Source: Rhipidocladum racemiflorum (taxonomy: Eukaryota > Streptophyta > Magnoliopsida > Poales > Poaceae). Taken from it: a DNA stretch of 64,000 nt. The notes under the pieces are model-generated. The model ran no database searches, was not told the origin of the DNA, and was given only the letters and a program-made list of their open reading frames with translations. The position numbers and the translations under genes were made by a program. This document shows, piece after piece, positions 21,764 through 35,476 of this stretch. Positions within the stretch are counted from its first letter, which is position 1, and the number at the start of each line of letters is the position of its first letter. The stretch lies in the NCBI GenBank assembly GCA_036346355.1, contig CM070580.1:59784854-59848853 (forward strand). The letters run 5' to 3'.

Positions 21764-22381
21764 GCCTCGGCGTTCGTGCGAGGCGGAAACCTAATTCTAC
21801 GGCGGCGGCGCGCGGCGTGAGTCCGGCTTCGGACTCGGCGGAGACGACGACGCTCACCCGTCCGCATTACACGATCAACGGCCACGATCGCCGGGCGCGA
21901 TCGGATCCGGGCGGATACGGCTCGAGCCGTGCAGGCGGATCTCGGCCGTTGGATCTTGATCCAGCGGTTGGGATTGATTAGGGTTTTAATTTGGTTTGAT
22001 CGAGCCAAGCGGCTCGGTCGGTTCGAGTCCGACTTCGGGTTCGACTTCGGTTGGATGAAACGATACTAGACCCGAGTTGATTTTCCAGCGATTTAATATT
22101 TAAAATAATTCCCAGTAATTCATTTAATTCATTAAAAATAGCAAAAGACTCAGAAAAATTCCAGAAAAATTCTGGAAAATACTTTAGAACATTTTGGACT
22201 CAAATAAAATATTTCCAACAAAATTTTATTTGCAAAATTAAATTCTTTAATTATTTCAAAATGGGATAAATTCAAATAAATTCCAAATAAATCCAAAATA
22301 AATTCCAGAAAATTCCAAAAATTCACCAAAGTGCCAAATCACACATGAATTTAAGAAAAGCAAAATTTTGGGGGTGTTACA

Positions 22382-22941
22382 GCAGCCACATGAAAATGAA
22401 AATAATGCACGAAATGAAACATTGTGGCAAACACCACACGCGTCGAAAATGATGCACGGAATGGAACATCGTGGCAAGCACCCTACATGCCGCAACCTTG
22501 CACGCCAAAACGAAACATCGCGGCACGAAACGAAAATGATGAATGAAATGAAGCCAGGAGCCAAACACACCTAATGCTATTCATATGCGCTGTAACTCAT
22601 TTAGGCATGCATTTCGAATCCGTCCGAGTCGGCGTGAAATATTCCGCAACGACGAGTTCCTAAGCTGAAAGAATTGAAAGCGATGCACGAAACGAAACCG
22701 AGTGCCAAACACCCGGAATTAACTTACGATGTTCGTTTGTGCATTTCAGCGCAATTCTGCATTCATTTCGAATACGTTCGGGTGAGTGTGAAACATCCCT
22801 CATGACGGGTAACAAGAAGTGCTGCAAGTGGGTCAGAATGGACACGATGCACGCAACGAAACTAGGTGTCAAACTCCCGAATGGGCTTCACATGTGTACC
22901 TAGCCCGTTTGACCAACCATTTAAATCGTCCGACTTGAAGC
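22382..22941. repeat. HOR unit U3, last 560 bp
   Basis: Resumes at GCAGCCACATGAAAATG, inside the start of the composite block, and completes the unit begun at 8599. Confidence 0.9.
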
Positions 22942-24721
22942 GAAACATTCATGCACAATGGTAACGTAAACTACACTCGTGCGAGAATGGTGCACAAAGA
23001 GAAACATTGTTCCAAACATGCTTTGAATGAACCGTATATGCCCAAAGCGCATTTCGGCATGCGTTTTGAATCTTTCAGTCGTGTGAAACATTCCTCATGA
23101 CGAGGATTGTATGGTGCTTGTATTTTCACAAGAAAGCGACTCGTAAGATGAAGCTGGGTGTGAATCAACCGAATGGGCTTCATGTTTGCCGTAGCTCATT
23201 TTAGCAAGCAATTTGGGCAAATCAGTCGGTGTGAAACCTACACCACAAGCGAACCATAAGTCACGTTCGTACGAGCGAGTTTGGAAAGAAAGCTTGTGGC
23301 GAGACACCACGAATAGAGTTCATGTGTGCCCAAGCTCATTCGGCATGCATTTCAGCTGCATCCGGGCGGTGTAAAACATTTCGATAGGTGCCAGCGAATG
23401 CTGCGGTGCGTGCGTATCAAAGCGATGCACGGAAGGAAAATGTAGGCCAAACTCCGCGAGTGGACTTTACATGCCTTCGGCACAATTCTGCATTCATTTG
23501 AATCGTCCAAGTGAGTGTGGAACATCCCTCATGACGGGTCGCATAAGGTATCTTGCAAAAATTGCGTCCGGACGAAAACGATGCCGCGAAAGGGAAATTC
23601 GTGTCAAACTCCCGGATGGAGTTCATATATGCCCTATCCCATTCAACGAGCATTTAGGTATGCGTCGAGTCGATCACGAAACATTAATGCAGCGGGTCCC
23701 AAATGGTACTGCAAACTTACACGCATACCAAAGCGTTGCACAAAACAAAACTTTGTTCCAATCATCCCGAATGAACTTCATATCGCCCACGGCTTTCGGC
23801 ATGCATTACGAGTCCGTCCGAGTTCATGTGAAACATTTCGCCACGATGAGCACGAGCGAATACTACAAGCGGCGCCCATTCGAAAGCGTTGCGCGGTATG
23901 AAGCGAGTGCCAAACACAATGATTGGAGTTCATATGTGCTTTAACTCATTTTGGCATGCATTCCGAATATGTCAGTCGGTGTCAAACATTCCACCACGAC
24001 GGGTTCCCACGGGTAATACAAGCGAATACAAGCGGAACCGATGCGCGAAAGCAGGCGAGTGCCAAGCGCCCGAAAGAACTTATGATGTTTGGAACCGCTT
24101 TTCACCATTTGTTTGAATCCATTCGAGTATGTGCGAAAAAATCCCCAGCGGGTCGAGCAGCGCCTTTGTAGCGGCAGCCACATGAAAATGAAAATAATGC
24201 ACGAAATGAAACATTGTGGCAAACACCACACGCGTCGAAAATGATGCACGGAATGGAACATCGTGGCAAGCACCCTACATGCCGCAACCTTGCACGCCAA
24301 AACGAAACATCGCGACGAAAGCGAAAATGATGAGCGAAATGAAGCGGAGCCAAACACACCTAATGCTATTCATATCTTGTAACTCATTTAGGCATGCATT
24401 TGAATCCGTCAGTCGGCGTGAAATATTCATAGCAGCGAGTTCCTAAGCTGAAAGAATTGAAAGCGATGCACGCAAAGCGATAAGTGCCAAACACACGGAA
24501 TTAACTTACGATGTTAAGCTTGTGCATTTCAGCGCAATTCTGCATTCATTTGAATACGTTCGGGTGAGTGTGAAACATCCCTCATGACGGGTAACAAGAA
24601 GTACTGCAAGCTGGGTCGAATGGACACGATGCCGCAAACGAATCGGGTGTCAAACTCCCGAATGGGCTTCACATGTGTACCTAGCCCGTTTCAGCAACCA
24701 TTTAGTCGTCAGGCTTGAAGC
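22942..24721. repeat. HOR unit U4 (1780 bp)
   Basis: Hypervariable site CATG. Many CG/CHG sites are in shortened form (TCAGTCGG, TCGAGTCG). Confidence 0.88.
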
Positions 24722-26533
24722 GAAACATTCATGCACAATGGTAACGTAAACTACACTCGTACCAGAATGGTGCACAAAGAGAAACATTGTTCCAAACATG
24801 CTAAATGAACTTCGTATATGCCCAAGCGCATTTCGGCATGCGTTTTGAATCTTTCCGAGTCGTGTGAAACATTCCTCGCTGACGAGGACTGTATGGTGCT
24901 TGTATTTTCACAAGAAAACGACTCGTAAGATGAAGCTGGGTGTGAATCAACCCGAATGGGCTTCATGTTTGCCGTAGCTCATTTTAGCAAGCAATTTGGG
25001 CAAATCCGAGTCGGTGTGAAACCTACACCACAAACGAACCATAAGTCACGTTCGTACCAGAACGAGTTTGGAAAGAAAGCTTGTGGCAGACACCCTGAAT
25101 ACAGTTCATGTGTGCCCAAGCTCATTTCGGCATGCATTTCAGCTGCATCCGGGCCGGTGTAAAACATTTCTCAGCGATAGGTGCCAACGAATGCTGCGGC
25201 TGCGTGCGTATCAAAGCGATGCACGGAAGGAAAATGTAGGCCAAACTCCGCGAGTGGACTTTACATGCCTTCGGCACAATTCTGCATTCATTTGAATACG
25301 TCCAAGTGAGTGTGGAACATCCCTCGCTGACGGGTCGCAAGGTGTATCTTACAAGCTGCGTCCGGACGAAACGATGCACGAAAGGAAATTCGTGTCAAAC
25401 TCCCGGATGGAGTTCATATATGCCCTATCCCATTTCAACGAGCATTTAGGTAATACGTCAGTCGATCACGAAACATTAATGCACGGCGGGTCCCAAATGG
25501 TACTGCAAACTTACACGCATACCAAAACGTTGCACAAAACGAAACTTTGTTCCAATCATCCCGAATGAACTTCATATACGCCCACACGCTTTTCGGCATG
25601 CATTACGAGTCCGTCCGAGTTCATGTGAAACATTTCGCCACGATGAGCACGAACGAATACTACAAGCGGCGCCCATTCGAAAACGTTGCGCGGTATGAAA
25701 CTGAGTGCCAAACACAACATTGGAGTTCATATGTGCTTTAACTCATTTTGGCATGCATTTCGAATATGTCCGAGTCGGTGTCAAACATTCCACCACGACG
25801 GGTTCCCACGGGTAATACAAGCAGAATACAAAGCGGAACCGATGCGAAAGCAGGCTGAGTGCCAAGCGCCCGAAAGAACTTATGATGTTTGGAACCGCTT
25901 TTCACCATTTGTTTGAATCCATTCGAGTATGTCTGAAAAAATCCCCACGGCCAGGTCGAGCAGCGCCTTTATAGCGGCAGCCACATGAAAATGAAAATGA
26001 TGCCGCGAAATGAAACATTGTGGCAAACACCACCGCAGCGCGAAAATGATGCACGGAATGGAACATCGTGGCAAGCACCTTACATGCCGCAACCTTGCGC
26101 CAAAAGCGAAACATCGCGACGCGAAAGCGAAAATGATGAGCGAAATGAAGCCGGGTGCCAAACACACGAATGCTATTCATATCTTGTTGTAACTCATTTA
26201 GGCATGCATTTGAATCCGTCCGAGTCGGCGTGAAATATTCATAGCAGCGAGTTCCTAAGTGAAAGAATTGAAAGCGATGCCGCGAAAGCGAAACCGAGTG
26301 CCAAACACCGGAATTAACTACGATGTTCGCTTGTGCATTTCAGCGCAATTCTGCATTCATTTCGAATACGTCGGGTGAGTGTGAAATATCCCTCATGACG
26401 GGTAACAAGAAGTCTTGCAAGCTGGGTCGAATGGACACGATGCCGCAACGAAGCGGGTGTCAAACTCCCGAATGGGCTTCACATGTGTACCTAGCCCGTT
26501 TCAGCAACCATTTAAATACGTCAGGCTTGAAGC
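24722..26533. repeat. HOR unit U5 (1812 bp)
   Basis: Hypervariable site CGCTG. The first 1.1 kb resembles U2/U3 at CG/CHG sites (CCGAGTCG, GAAAACGAC, ACCAGAACGAG); the last 0.7 kb has the shortened forms. Confidence 0.88.
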
Positions 26534-28334
26534 GAAACATTCATGCACAATGGTAACGTAAACTACACTCGTGCCAGAATGGTGCACAAAGAGAAACATT
26601 GTTCCAAACATGCCGAATGAACCATTATATGCCCAAGCGCATTTCGGCATGCGTTTTGAATCTTTCAAGTCGTGTGAAATATTCCTCCGCGACGAGGACT
26701 GTATGGTGCTTGTATTTTCACAAGAAAGCGACTCGTAAGATGAAGTAGGTGTGAATCAACCGAATGGGCTTCATTTTTGCCGTAGCTCATTTTAGCAAGC
26801 AATTTGGGCAAATCCAGTCGGTGTTAAACCTACACCACAAGCGAACCATAAGTCACGTTTGTGCGAGCAGTATGGAAAGAAAGCTTGTGGCGGACACCCT
26901 GAATAGAGTTCATGTGTGCCCAAGCTCATTTTAAACAAGCATTTCATTTGCATCAGGGCGGTGTAAAACATTTCTCAGCGATAGGTGCCAGCGAATGCTG
27001 CGAGCTGCGTGCGTATCAAAATGATGCACGGAAGGAAAATGTAGGCCAAACTCCGCGAGTGGACTTTACATGCCTTCGGCACAATTCTGCATTCATTTGA
27101 ATACGTCCAAGTGAGTGTGGAACATCCCTCATGACGAATTATAAGGTATCTTGCAAGCTGCGTCAGGACGAAAGCGATGCACGAAAGGGAAATTCGTGTC
27201 AAACTCACCGGATGGAGTTCATATATGCCCTATCCCATTCAACGAGCATTTAGGTATGCGTCAGAGTCGATCACGAAACATTCATGCACGGCGGGTCCCA
27301 AATGGTACTGCAAACTTACACGCATACCAAAGCGTTGCACAAAGCGAAACTTTGTTCCAATCATGCCGAATGAACTTCATATCGCCCACACGCTTTCGGC
27401 ATGCATTACGAGTCCGTCCGAGTTCATGTGAAACATTTCGCCACGATGAGCACGACGAATACTACAAGCGGCGCCCATTCGAAAATGTTGCGCGGTATGA
27501 AGCGAGTGCCAAACACAGCGATTGGAGTTCATATGTGCTTTAACTCATTTTGGCATGCATTTGAATATGTCAAGTCGGTGTCAAACATTCCACCACGATG
27601 GGTTCCCACGGGTAATACAAGCGAGAATACAAGCGGAACCGATTCATGAAAGCAGGCTGAGTGCCAAGCGCCCGAAAGAACTTATGATGTTTGGAACCGC
27701 TTTTCACCATTTGTTTGAATCCATTCGAGTATGTGCGAAAAAATCCCCACGAGTGGTCGAGCAGCGCCTTTATGGCGACCACATGAAAATGAAAATGATG
27801 CCGCGAAATGAAACATTGTGGCAAACACCACCGCAGCGCCGAAAATGATGCACGGAATGGAACATCGTGGCAAGCACCCTACATGCCGCAACCTTGCAGG
27901 CCAAAGCGAAACATCGCGACGCGAAAGCGAAAATGATGAGCGAAATGAAGCCGGGTGCCAAACACACGAATGCTATTCATATCTTATTGTAACTCATTTA
28001 GGCATGCATTTGAATCCGTCCGAGTCGGCGTGAAATATTCATACAGCGAGTTCCTAAGCTGAAAGAATTGAAAGCGATGCACGAAAGCGAAACCAGTGCC
28101 AAACACCGAAATTAACTTACGATGTTCGCTTGTGCATTTCGGCGCAATTCTGCATTCATTTCGAATACGTTCGGGTGAGTGTGAAACATCCCTCATGACG
28201 GGTAACAAGAAGTCTTGCAAAGTGGGTCAGAATGGACACGATGCCGCAAAGCAGCGGGTGTCAAACTCCCGAATGGGCTTCACATGTGTACCCTAGCCCG
28301 TTTGACAACCATTTCGAATCGTCCGACTTGAAGC
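26534..28334. repeat. HOR unit U6 (1801 bp)
   Basis: Hypervariable site CCGCG, after an AATATT variant of the usual AACATT. Monomer 4 has TTTTAAACAAGC instead of TTTCGGCATGC. Confidence 0.88.
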
Positions 28335-30124
28335 GAAACATTCATGCACAATGGTAACGTAAACTACACTCGTGCCAGAATGGTGCACAAAGAGAAACAT
28401 TGTTCCAAACATGCGAATTAACCATTATATGCCCAAGCGCATTTCGGCATGCGTTTTGAATCTTTAAAGTCGTGTGAAACATTCCTCATGACGAGGACTG
28501 TATGGTGCTTGTATTTTCACAAGAAAGCGACTCGTAAGATGAAGCTGAGTGTGAATCAACCGAATGGGCTTCATGTTTGCCGTAGCTCATTTTAGCAAGC
28601 AATTTGGGCAAATCAGTCGGTGTGAAACCTACACCACAAGCGAACCATAAGTCACGTTCGTGCGAACAAGTATGGAAAGAAAGCTTGTGGCGGACACCCT
28701 GAATAGAGTTCATGTGTGCCCAAGCTCATTTCGGCATGCATTTCATTTGCATCCGGGCGGTGTAAAACATTTCTCAGCGATAGGTGCCAGCGAATGCTGC
28801 GAGCTGCGTGCGTATCAAAAGCGATGCACGGAAGGAAAATGTAGGCCAAACTCCGCGAGTGGACTTTACATGCCTTCGGCACAATTCTGCATTCATTTGA
28901 ATACGTCCAAGTGAGTGTGGAACATCCCTCATGACGAATTATAAGGTATCTTGCAAGCTGCGTCCAGGACAACTTGATGCACGAAAGGAAATTCGTGTCA
29001 AACTCCCGGATGGAGTTCATATATGCCCTATCCCATTTCAACAAGCATTTAGGTATGCGTCAGAGTCGATCACGAAACATTCATGCCTGGCGGGTCCCAA
29101 ATGGTACTGCAAACTTACACGCATACCAAAATGTTGCACAAAACAAAACTTTGTTCCAATCATGCCGAATGAACTTCATATCGCCCACACGCTTTCGGCA
29201 TGCATTTCGAGTCCGTCAGAGTTCATGTGAAACATTTCCCCACGATGAGTCTGACGAATACTACAAGCGGCGCCCATTCGAAAGCGTTGCGCGGTATGAA
29301 ACGAGTGCCAAACACAGCGATTGGAGTTCATATGTGCTTTAACTCATTTTGGCATGCATTTCGAATATGTCAGTCGGTTGTCAAACATTCCACCACGACG
29401 GGTTCCCACGGGTAATACAAGCGAGAATACAAAGCGGAACCGATGCGAAGCAGGCTGAGTGCCAAGCGCCCGAAAGAACTTATGATGTTTGGAACCGCTT
29501 TTCACCATTTGTTTGAATCCATTCGAGTATGTGCGAAAAAATCCCCACGACGGGTCGAGCAGCGCCTTTAGCGGCAGCCACATGAAAATGAAAATGATGC
29601 ACGAAATGAAACATTGTGGCAAACACCACCGCAGCGAAAATGATGCACGGAATGGAACATCGTGGCAAGCACCCTACATGCCGCAACCTTGCGCCAAAAG
29701 CGAAACATCGCGACGAAAGCGAAAATGATGAGCGAAATGAAGCGGGTGCCAAACACACGAATGCTATTCATATCTTGTTGTAACTCATTTAGGCATGCAT
29801 TTGAATCCGTCCGAAGTCGGCGTGAAATATTCATAGCGAGCGAGTTCCTAAATTTGAAAGAATTGAAAGCGATGCACGAAAGCGAAACCGAGTGCCAAAC
29901 ACCGGAATTAACTTACGATGTTAAACTTGTGCATTTGGCGCAATTCGCATTCATTTGAATACGTCGGGTGAGTGTGAAACATCCCTCATGACGGGTAACA
30001 AGAAGTCTTGCAAGCTGGGTCAGAATGGACACGATGCACGAAAGCGGGTGTCAAACTCCCGAATGGGCTTCACATGTGTACCCTAGCCCGTTTCAGCAAC
30101 CATTTAAATCGTCCGACTTGAAGC
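28335..30124. repeat. HOR unit U7 (1790 bp)
   Basis: Hypervariable site CATG. Monomer 5 has GACGAATTATAAGG where U1-U3 have GACGGGTCGCAAGG; the AATTATAAGG form dominates from here on. Confidence 0.88.
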
Positions 30125-31909
30125 GAAACATTCATGCACAATGGTAACGTAAACTACACTCGTGCGAGAATGGTGCACAAAGAGAAACATTGTTCCAAAC
30201 ATGCCGAATGAACCATTATATGCCCAAGCGCATTTCGGCATGCGTTTTGAATCTTTCAGTCGTGTGAAACATTCCTCATGACGAGGACTGTATGGTGCTT
30301 GTATTTTCACAAGAAAGCGACTCGTAAGATGAAGCTGAGTGTGAATCAACCGAATGGGCTTCATGTTTGCCGTAGCTCATTTTAGCAAGCAATTTGGGCA
30401 AATCAGAGTCGGTGTGAAACCTACACCACAAGCGGAACCATAAGTCACGTTCGTGCGAGCGAGTATGGAAAGAAAGCTTGTGGCGGACACCCTGAATAGA
30501 GTTCATGTGTGCCCAAGCTCATTCGGCATGCATTTCATTGCATCAGGGCGGTGTAAAACATTTCTCAGCGATAGGTGCCAGCGAATGCTGCGAGCTGCGT
30601 GCGTATCAAAGCGATGCACGGAAGGAAAATGTAGGCCAAACTCTGCGAGTGGACTTTACATGCCTTCGGCACAATTCTGCATTCATTTGAATCGTCCAAG
30701 TGAGTGTGGAACATCCCTCATGACGAATTATAAGGTGTCTTGCAAGCTGCGTCCAGGACAACGATGCACGAAAGGAAATTCGTGTCAAACTCCGGATGGA
30801 GTTCATATATGCCCTATCCCATTTCAACAAGCATTTAGGTATGCGTCAGTCGATCACGAAACATTCATGCAGCGGGTCCCAAATGGTGCTGCAAACTTAC
30901 ACGCATACCAAAATGTTGCACAAAAGCGAAACTTTGTTCCAATCATGCCGAATGAACTTCATATACGCCCACACGCTTGGCATGCATTTGAGTCCGTCAG
31001 AGTTCATGTGAAACATTTCGCCCACGATGAGCACGACGAATACTACAAGCGGCGCCCATTCGGCGTTGCGCGGTATGAAGCGAGTGCCAAACACAGCGAT
31101 TGGAGTTCATATGTGCTTTAACTCATTTTGGCATGCATTTGAATATGTCAGTCGGTGTCAAACATTCCACCACGACGGGTTCCCACGGGTAATACAAGCG
31201 AGAATACAAAGCGGAACCGATGCACGAAAGCAGGCTGAGTGCCAAGCGCCCGAAAGAACTTATGATGTTTGGAACCGCTTTTCACCATTTGTTTGAATCC
31301 ATTCGAGTATGTGCGAAAAAATCCCCACGGCCAGGTCGAGCAGCGCCTTTGTAGCGGCAGCCACATGAAAATGAAAATGATGCACGAAATGAAACATTGT
31401 GGCAAACACCACCGCAGCGGAAAATGATGCACGGAATGGAACATCGTGGCAAGCACCCTACATGCCGCAACCTTGCGCCAAAAGCGAAACATCGCGACGC
31501 GAAAGCGAAAATGATGAGCGAAATGAAGCGGGTGCCAAACACAGAATGCTATTCATATCGTTGTAACTCATTTAGGCATGCATTTGAATCCGTCCAGTCG
31601 GCGTGAAATATTCATAGCAGCGAGTTCCTAAGCTGAAAGAATTGAAAGCGATGCCGCGAAAGCGAAACCGAGTGCCAAACACCGGAATTAACTTACGATG
31701 TTCGCTTGTGCATTTCAGCGCAATTCTGCATTCATTCGAATCGTCCGGGTGAGTGTGAAACATCCCTCATGACGGGTAACAAGAAGTCTTGCAAGTGGGT
31801 CAGAATGAAAGCGATGCCGCGAAAGCGAATGGGTGTCAAACTCCCGAATGGGCTTCACATGTGTACCTAGCCCGTTTCAGCAACCATTTCGATACGTCCG
31901 ACTTGAAGC
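30125..31909. repeat. HOR unit U8 (1785 bp)
   Basis: Hypervariable site CATG. Monomer 7 has CACGCTTGGCATG, with three bases missing from TTTTCGG. Confidence 0.88.
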
Positions 31910-33695
31910 GAAACATTCATGCACAATGGTAACGTAAACTACACTCGTACCAGAATGGTGCACAAAGAGAAACATTGTTCCAAACATGCGAATGAACCAT
32001 TATATGCCCAAGCGCATTTCGGCATGCGTTTTGAATCTTTCGAGTCGTGTGAAACATTCCTCGCTGACGAGGACTGTATGGTGCTTGTATTTTCACAAGA
32101 AAGCGACTCGTAAGATGAAGCTGAGTGTGAATCAACCGAATGGGCTTCATGTTTGCCGTAGCTCATTTTAGCAAGCAATTTGGGCAAATCAGTCGGTGTG
32201 AAACCTACACCACAAGCGGAACCATAAGTCACGTTCGTACGAGCAGTATGGAAAGAAAGCTTGTGGCGGACACCCTGAATAGAGTTCATGTGTGCCCAAG
32301 CTCATTCGGCATGCATTTCTGCTGCATCGGGCGGTGTAAAACATTTCTCAGCGATAGGTGCCAGCGAATGCTGCGAGCTGCGTCGCGTATCAAAGCGATG
32401 CACGGAAGGAAAATGTAGGCCAAACTCGCGAGTGGACTTTACATGCCTTCGGCACAATTCTGCATTCATTTGAATCGTCCAAGTGAGTGTGGAACATCCC
32501 TCATGACGGAGTGCATAAGGTATCTTGCAAGCTGCGTCGGACGAAAGCGATGCCGCGAAAGGAAATTCGTGTCAAACTCCGGATGGAGTTCATATATGCC
32601 CTATCCCATTTCAACAAGCATTTAGGTATGCGTCAGTCGATCACGAAACATTCATGCAGCGGGTCCCAAATGGTACTGCAAACTTACGCATACCAAAATG
32701 TTGCACAAAAGCGAAACTTTGTTCCAATCATGCGAATGAACTTCATATACGCCCACACGCTTTTGGCATGCATTTGAGTCCGTCGAGTTCATGTGAAACA
32801 TTTCGCCACGATGAGTCTGAGCGAATACTACAAGCGGCGCCCATTCGAAAGCGTTGCGCGGTATGAAGCGAGTGCCAAACACAGCGATTGGAGTTCATAT
32901 GTGCTTTAACTCATTTTGGCATGCATTTCGAATATGTCCGAGTCGGTGTCAAACATTCCACCACGACGGGTTCGCACGGGTAATACAAGCGAGAATACAA
33001 GCGGAACCGATGCGAAAGCAGGCGAGTGCCAAAGCGCCCGAAAGAACTTATGATGTTTGGAACCGCTTTTCACCATTTGTTTGAATCCATTCGAGTATGT
33101 CTGAAAAAATCCCCACGGCCAGGTCGAGCAGCGCCTTTATGGCGGCGACCACATGAAAATGAAAATGATGCACGAAATGAAACATTGTGGCAAACACCAC
33201 CGCAGCGCGAAAATGATGCCGCGGAATGGAACATCGTGGCAAGCACCCTACATGCCGCAACCTTGCGCCAAAAGCGAAACATCGCGACGCGAAAGCGAAA
33301 ATGATGAGCGAAATGAAGCCGGGTGCCAAACACACGAATGCTATTCATATCTTGTTGTAACTCATTTAGGCATGCATTTCGAATCCGTCAGTCGGCGTGA
33401 AATATTCATAGCAGCGAGTTCCTAAACTGAAAGAATTGAAAGCGATGCAAGCGAAACCAGTGCCAAACACCGGAATTAACTACGATGTTAAGCTTGTGCA
33501 TTTCAGCGCAATTCTGCATTCATTCGAATACGTCAGGGTGAGTGTGAAACATCCCTCATGACGGGTAACAAGAAGTACTGCAAGCTGGTCAGAATGGACA
33601 CGATGCCGAAGCAGCTGGGTGTCAAACTCCCGAATGGGCTTCACATGTGTACCCTAGCCCGTTTCAGCAACCATTTCGATCGTCCGACTTGAAGC
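31910..33695. repeat. HOR unit U9 (1786 bp)
   Basis: Hypervariable site CGCTG. This is the last unit with GGGCAAAT (marker A, older state, near 32183). Confidence 0.88.
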
Positions 33696-35476
33696 GAAAC
33701 ATTCATGCACAATGGTAACGTAAACTACACTCGTGCAGAATGGTGCACAAAGAGAAACATTGTTCCAAACATGCGAATGAACCATTATATGCCCAAGCGC
33801 ATTTCGGCATCGTTTTGAATCTTTAAGTCGTGTGAAACATTCCTCATGACGAGGACTGTATGGTGCTTGTATTTTCACAAGAAAGCGACTCGTAAGATGA
33901 AGCTGAGTGTGAATCAACCGAATGGGCTTCATGTTTGCCGTAGCTCATTTTAGCAAGCAATTTGGGCTCATCCAGTCGGTGTGAAACCTACACCACAAGC
34001 GGAACCATAAGTCACGTTCGTGCGAGCAGTATGGAAAGAAAGCTTGTGGCGGACACCTGAATAGAGTTCATGTGTGCCCAAGCTCATTCGGCATGCATTT
34101 ACGCTGCATCGGGCGGTGTAAAACATTTCTCAGCGATAGGTGCCAGCGAATGCTGCGGCTGCGTGCGTATCAAAGCGATGCACGGAAGGAAAATGTAGGC
34201 CAAACTCGCGAGTGGACTTTACATGCCTTCGGCACAATTCTGCATTCATTTGAATCGTCCAAGTGAGTGTGGAACATCCCTCATGACGAATTATAAGGTA
34301 TCTTGCAAGCTGCGTCGGGACGAAAGCGATGCCGCGAAAGGAAATTAGTGTCAAACTCCCGGATGGAGTTCATATATGCCCTATCCCATTTCAACAAGCA
34401 TTTAGGTATGCGTCAGAGTCGATCACGAAACATTCATGCAGGCGGGTCCCAAATGGTACTGCAAACTTACGCATACCAAAGCGTTGCACAAAGCGAAACT
34501 TTGTTCCAATCATGCCGAATGAACTTCATATCGCCCTGCGGCACCGGCATGCATTTGAGTCCGTCGAGTTCATGTGAAACATTTCCCCACGATGAGCCTG
34601 ACGAATACTACAAGCGGCGCCCATTCGGCGTTGCGGCGGTATGAAACTGAGTGCCAAACACAGCGATTGGAGTTCATATGTGCTTTAACTCATTTTGGCA
34701 TGCATTTCGAATATGTCGAGTCGGTTGTCAAACATTCCACCACGACGGGTTCCCACGGGTAATACAAGCGAGAATACAAGCGGAACCGATGCACGAAAGC
34801 AGGCGAGTGCCAAGCGCCCGAAAGAACTTATGATGTTTGGAACCGCTTTTCACCATTTGTTTGAATCCATTCGAGTATGTGCGAAAAAATCCCCACGGCC
34901 AGGTCGAGCAGCGCCTTTATGGCGGCGACCACATGAAAATGAAAATGATGCCGCGAAATGAAACATTGTGGCAAACACCACCGCGCCGAAAATGATGCAC
35001 GGAATGGAACATCGTGGCAAGCACCCTACATGCCGCAACCTTGCGCCAAAAGCGAAACATCGCGACGAAAGCGAAAATGATGAGCGAAATGAAGCCGGGT
35101 GCCAAACACACGAATGCTATTCATATCTTGTTTGTAACTCATTTAGGCATGCATTTGAATCCGTCAGTCGGCGTGAAATATTCATAGCGACGAGTTCCTA
35201 AACTGAAAGAATTGAAAGCGATGCACGAAAGCGAAGCAGTGCCAAACACCGGAATTAACACGATGTTAAGCTTGTGCATTTCAGCGCAATTCGCATTCAT
35301 TTCGAATACGTCCGGGTGAGTGTGAAACATCCCTCATGACGGGTAACAAGAAGTACTGCAATTTGGGTCGAATGAAAGCGATGCCGCGAAAGCGAAGTGG
35401 GTGTCAAACTCCCGAATGGGCTTCACATGTGTACCCTAGCCCGTTTCAGCAACCATTTAGTCGTCCGACTTGAAGC
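33696..35476. repeat. HOR unit U10 (1781 bp), first with marker A
   Basis: GGGCTCAT replaces GGGCAAAT near 33965 and stays in every later unit. Hypervariable site CATG. Monomer 7 has GCGGCACCGG as in U1. Confidence 0.9.

Larger units (their letters stand above)
9857..22381 (-). mobile_element. Chromovirus-type Ty3/gypsy LTR retrotransposon, full length, inserted in satellite
   Basis: This 12.5-kb element has all structural parts on the minus strand: 5' LTR 22381-18951, PBS 18946-18934, ORF0, gag, protease, reverse transcriptase, RNase H, integrase, chromodomain, polypurine tract, 3' LTR 13279-9857. The order PR-RT-RH-IN is gypsy, and the C-terminal chromodomain places it among chromoviruses. 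The long LTRs and the extra ORF ahead of gag resemble the rice RIRE3/RIRE8 type (Tekay-like); I infer this from memory of the layout, not from alignment. LTRs end in TGT...ACA. The two LTRs are close to identical outside CG/CHG sites, so the insertion is young, yet every coding region is broken. A clean 5-bp target duplication is not visible. Confidence 0.93.
18951..22381 (-). repeat. 5' LTR (3431 bp)
   Basis: Begins TGTCGGGACC and ends GGTGTTACA on the plus strand. It aligns throughout with 9857-13279. In the AT-rich stretch 20113-20890 versus 11041-11820 I count only about six or seven differences. In the first 950 bp about twenty differences are visible, nearly all at CG, CCG/CGG or CAG/CTG. 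This LTR would drive transcription of the element leftward. Confidence 0.95.

Noticed and set aside
9852..22386. 5-bp target-site duplication of the chromovirus
   Set aside because: Flanks GGCGG and GCAGC do not match. The spot is rich in CG/CHG sites that vary elsewhere, so the duplication may be masked, but I cannot claim it.
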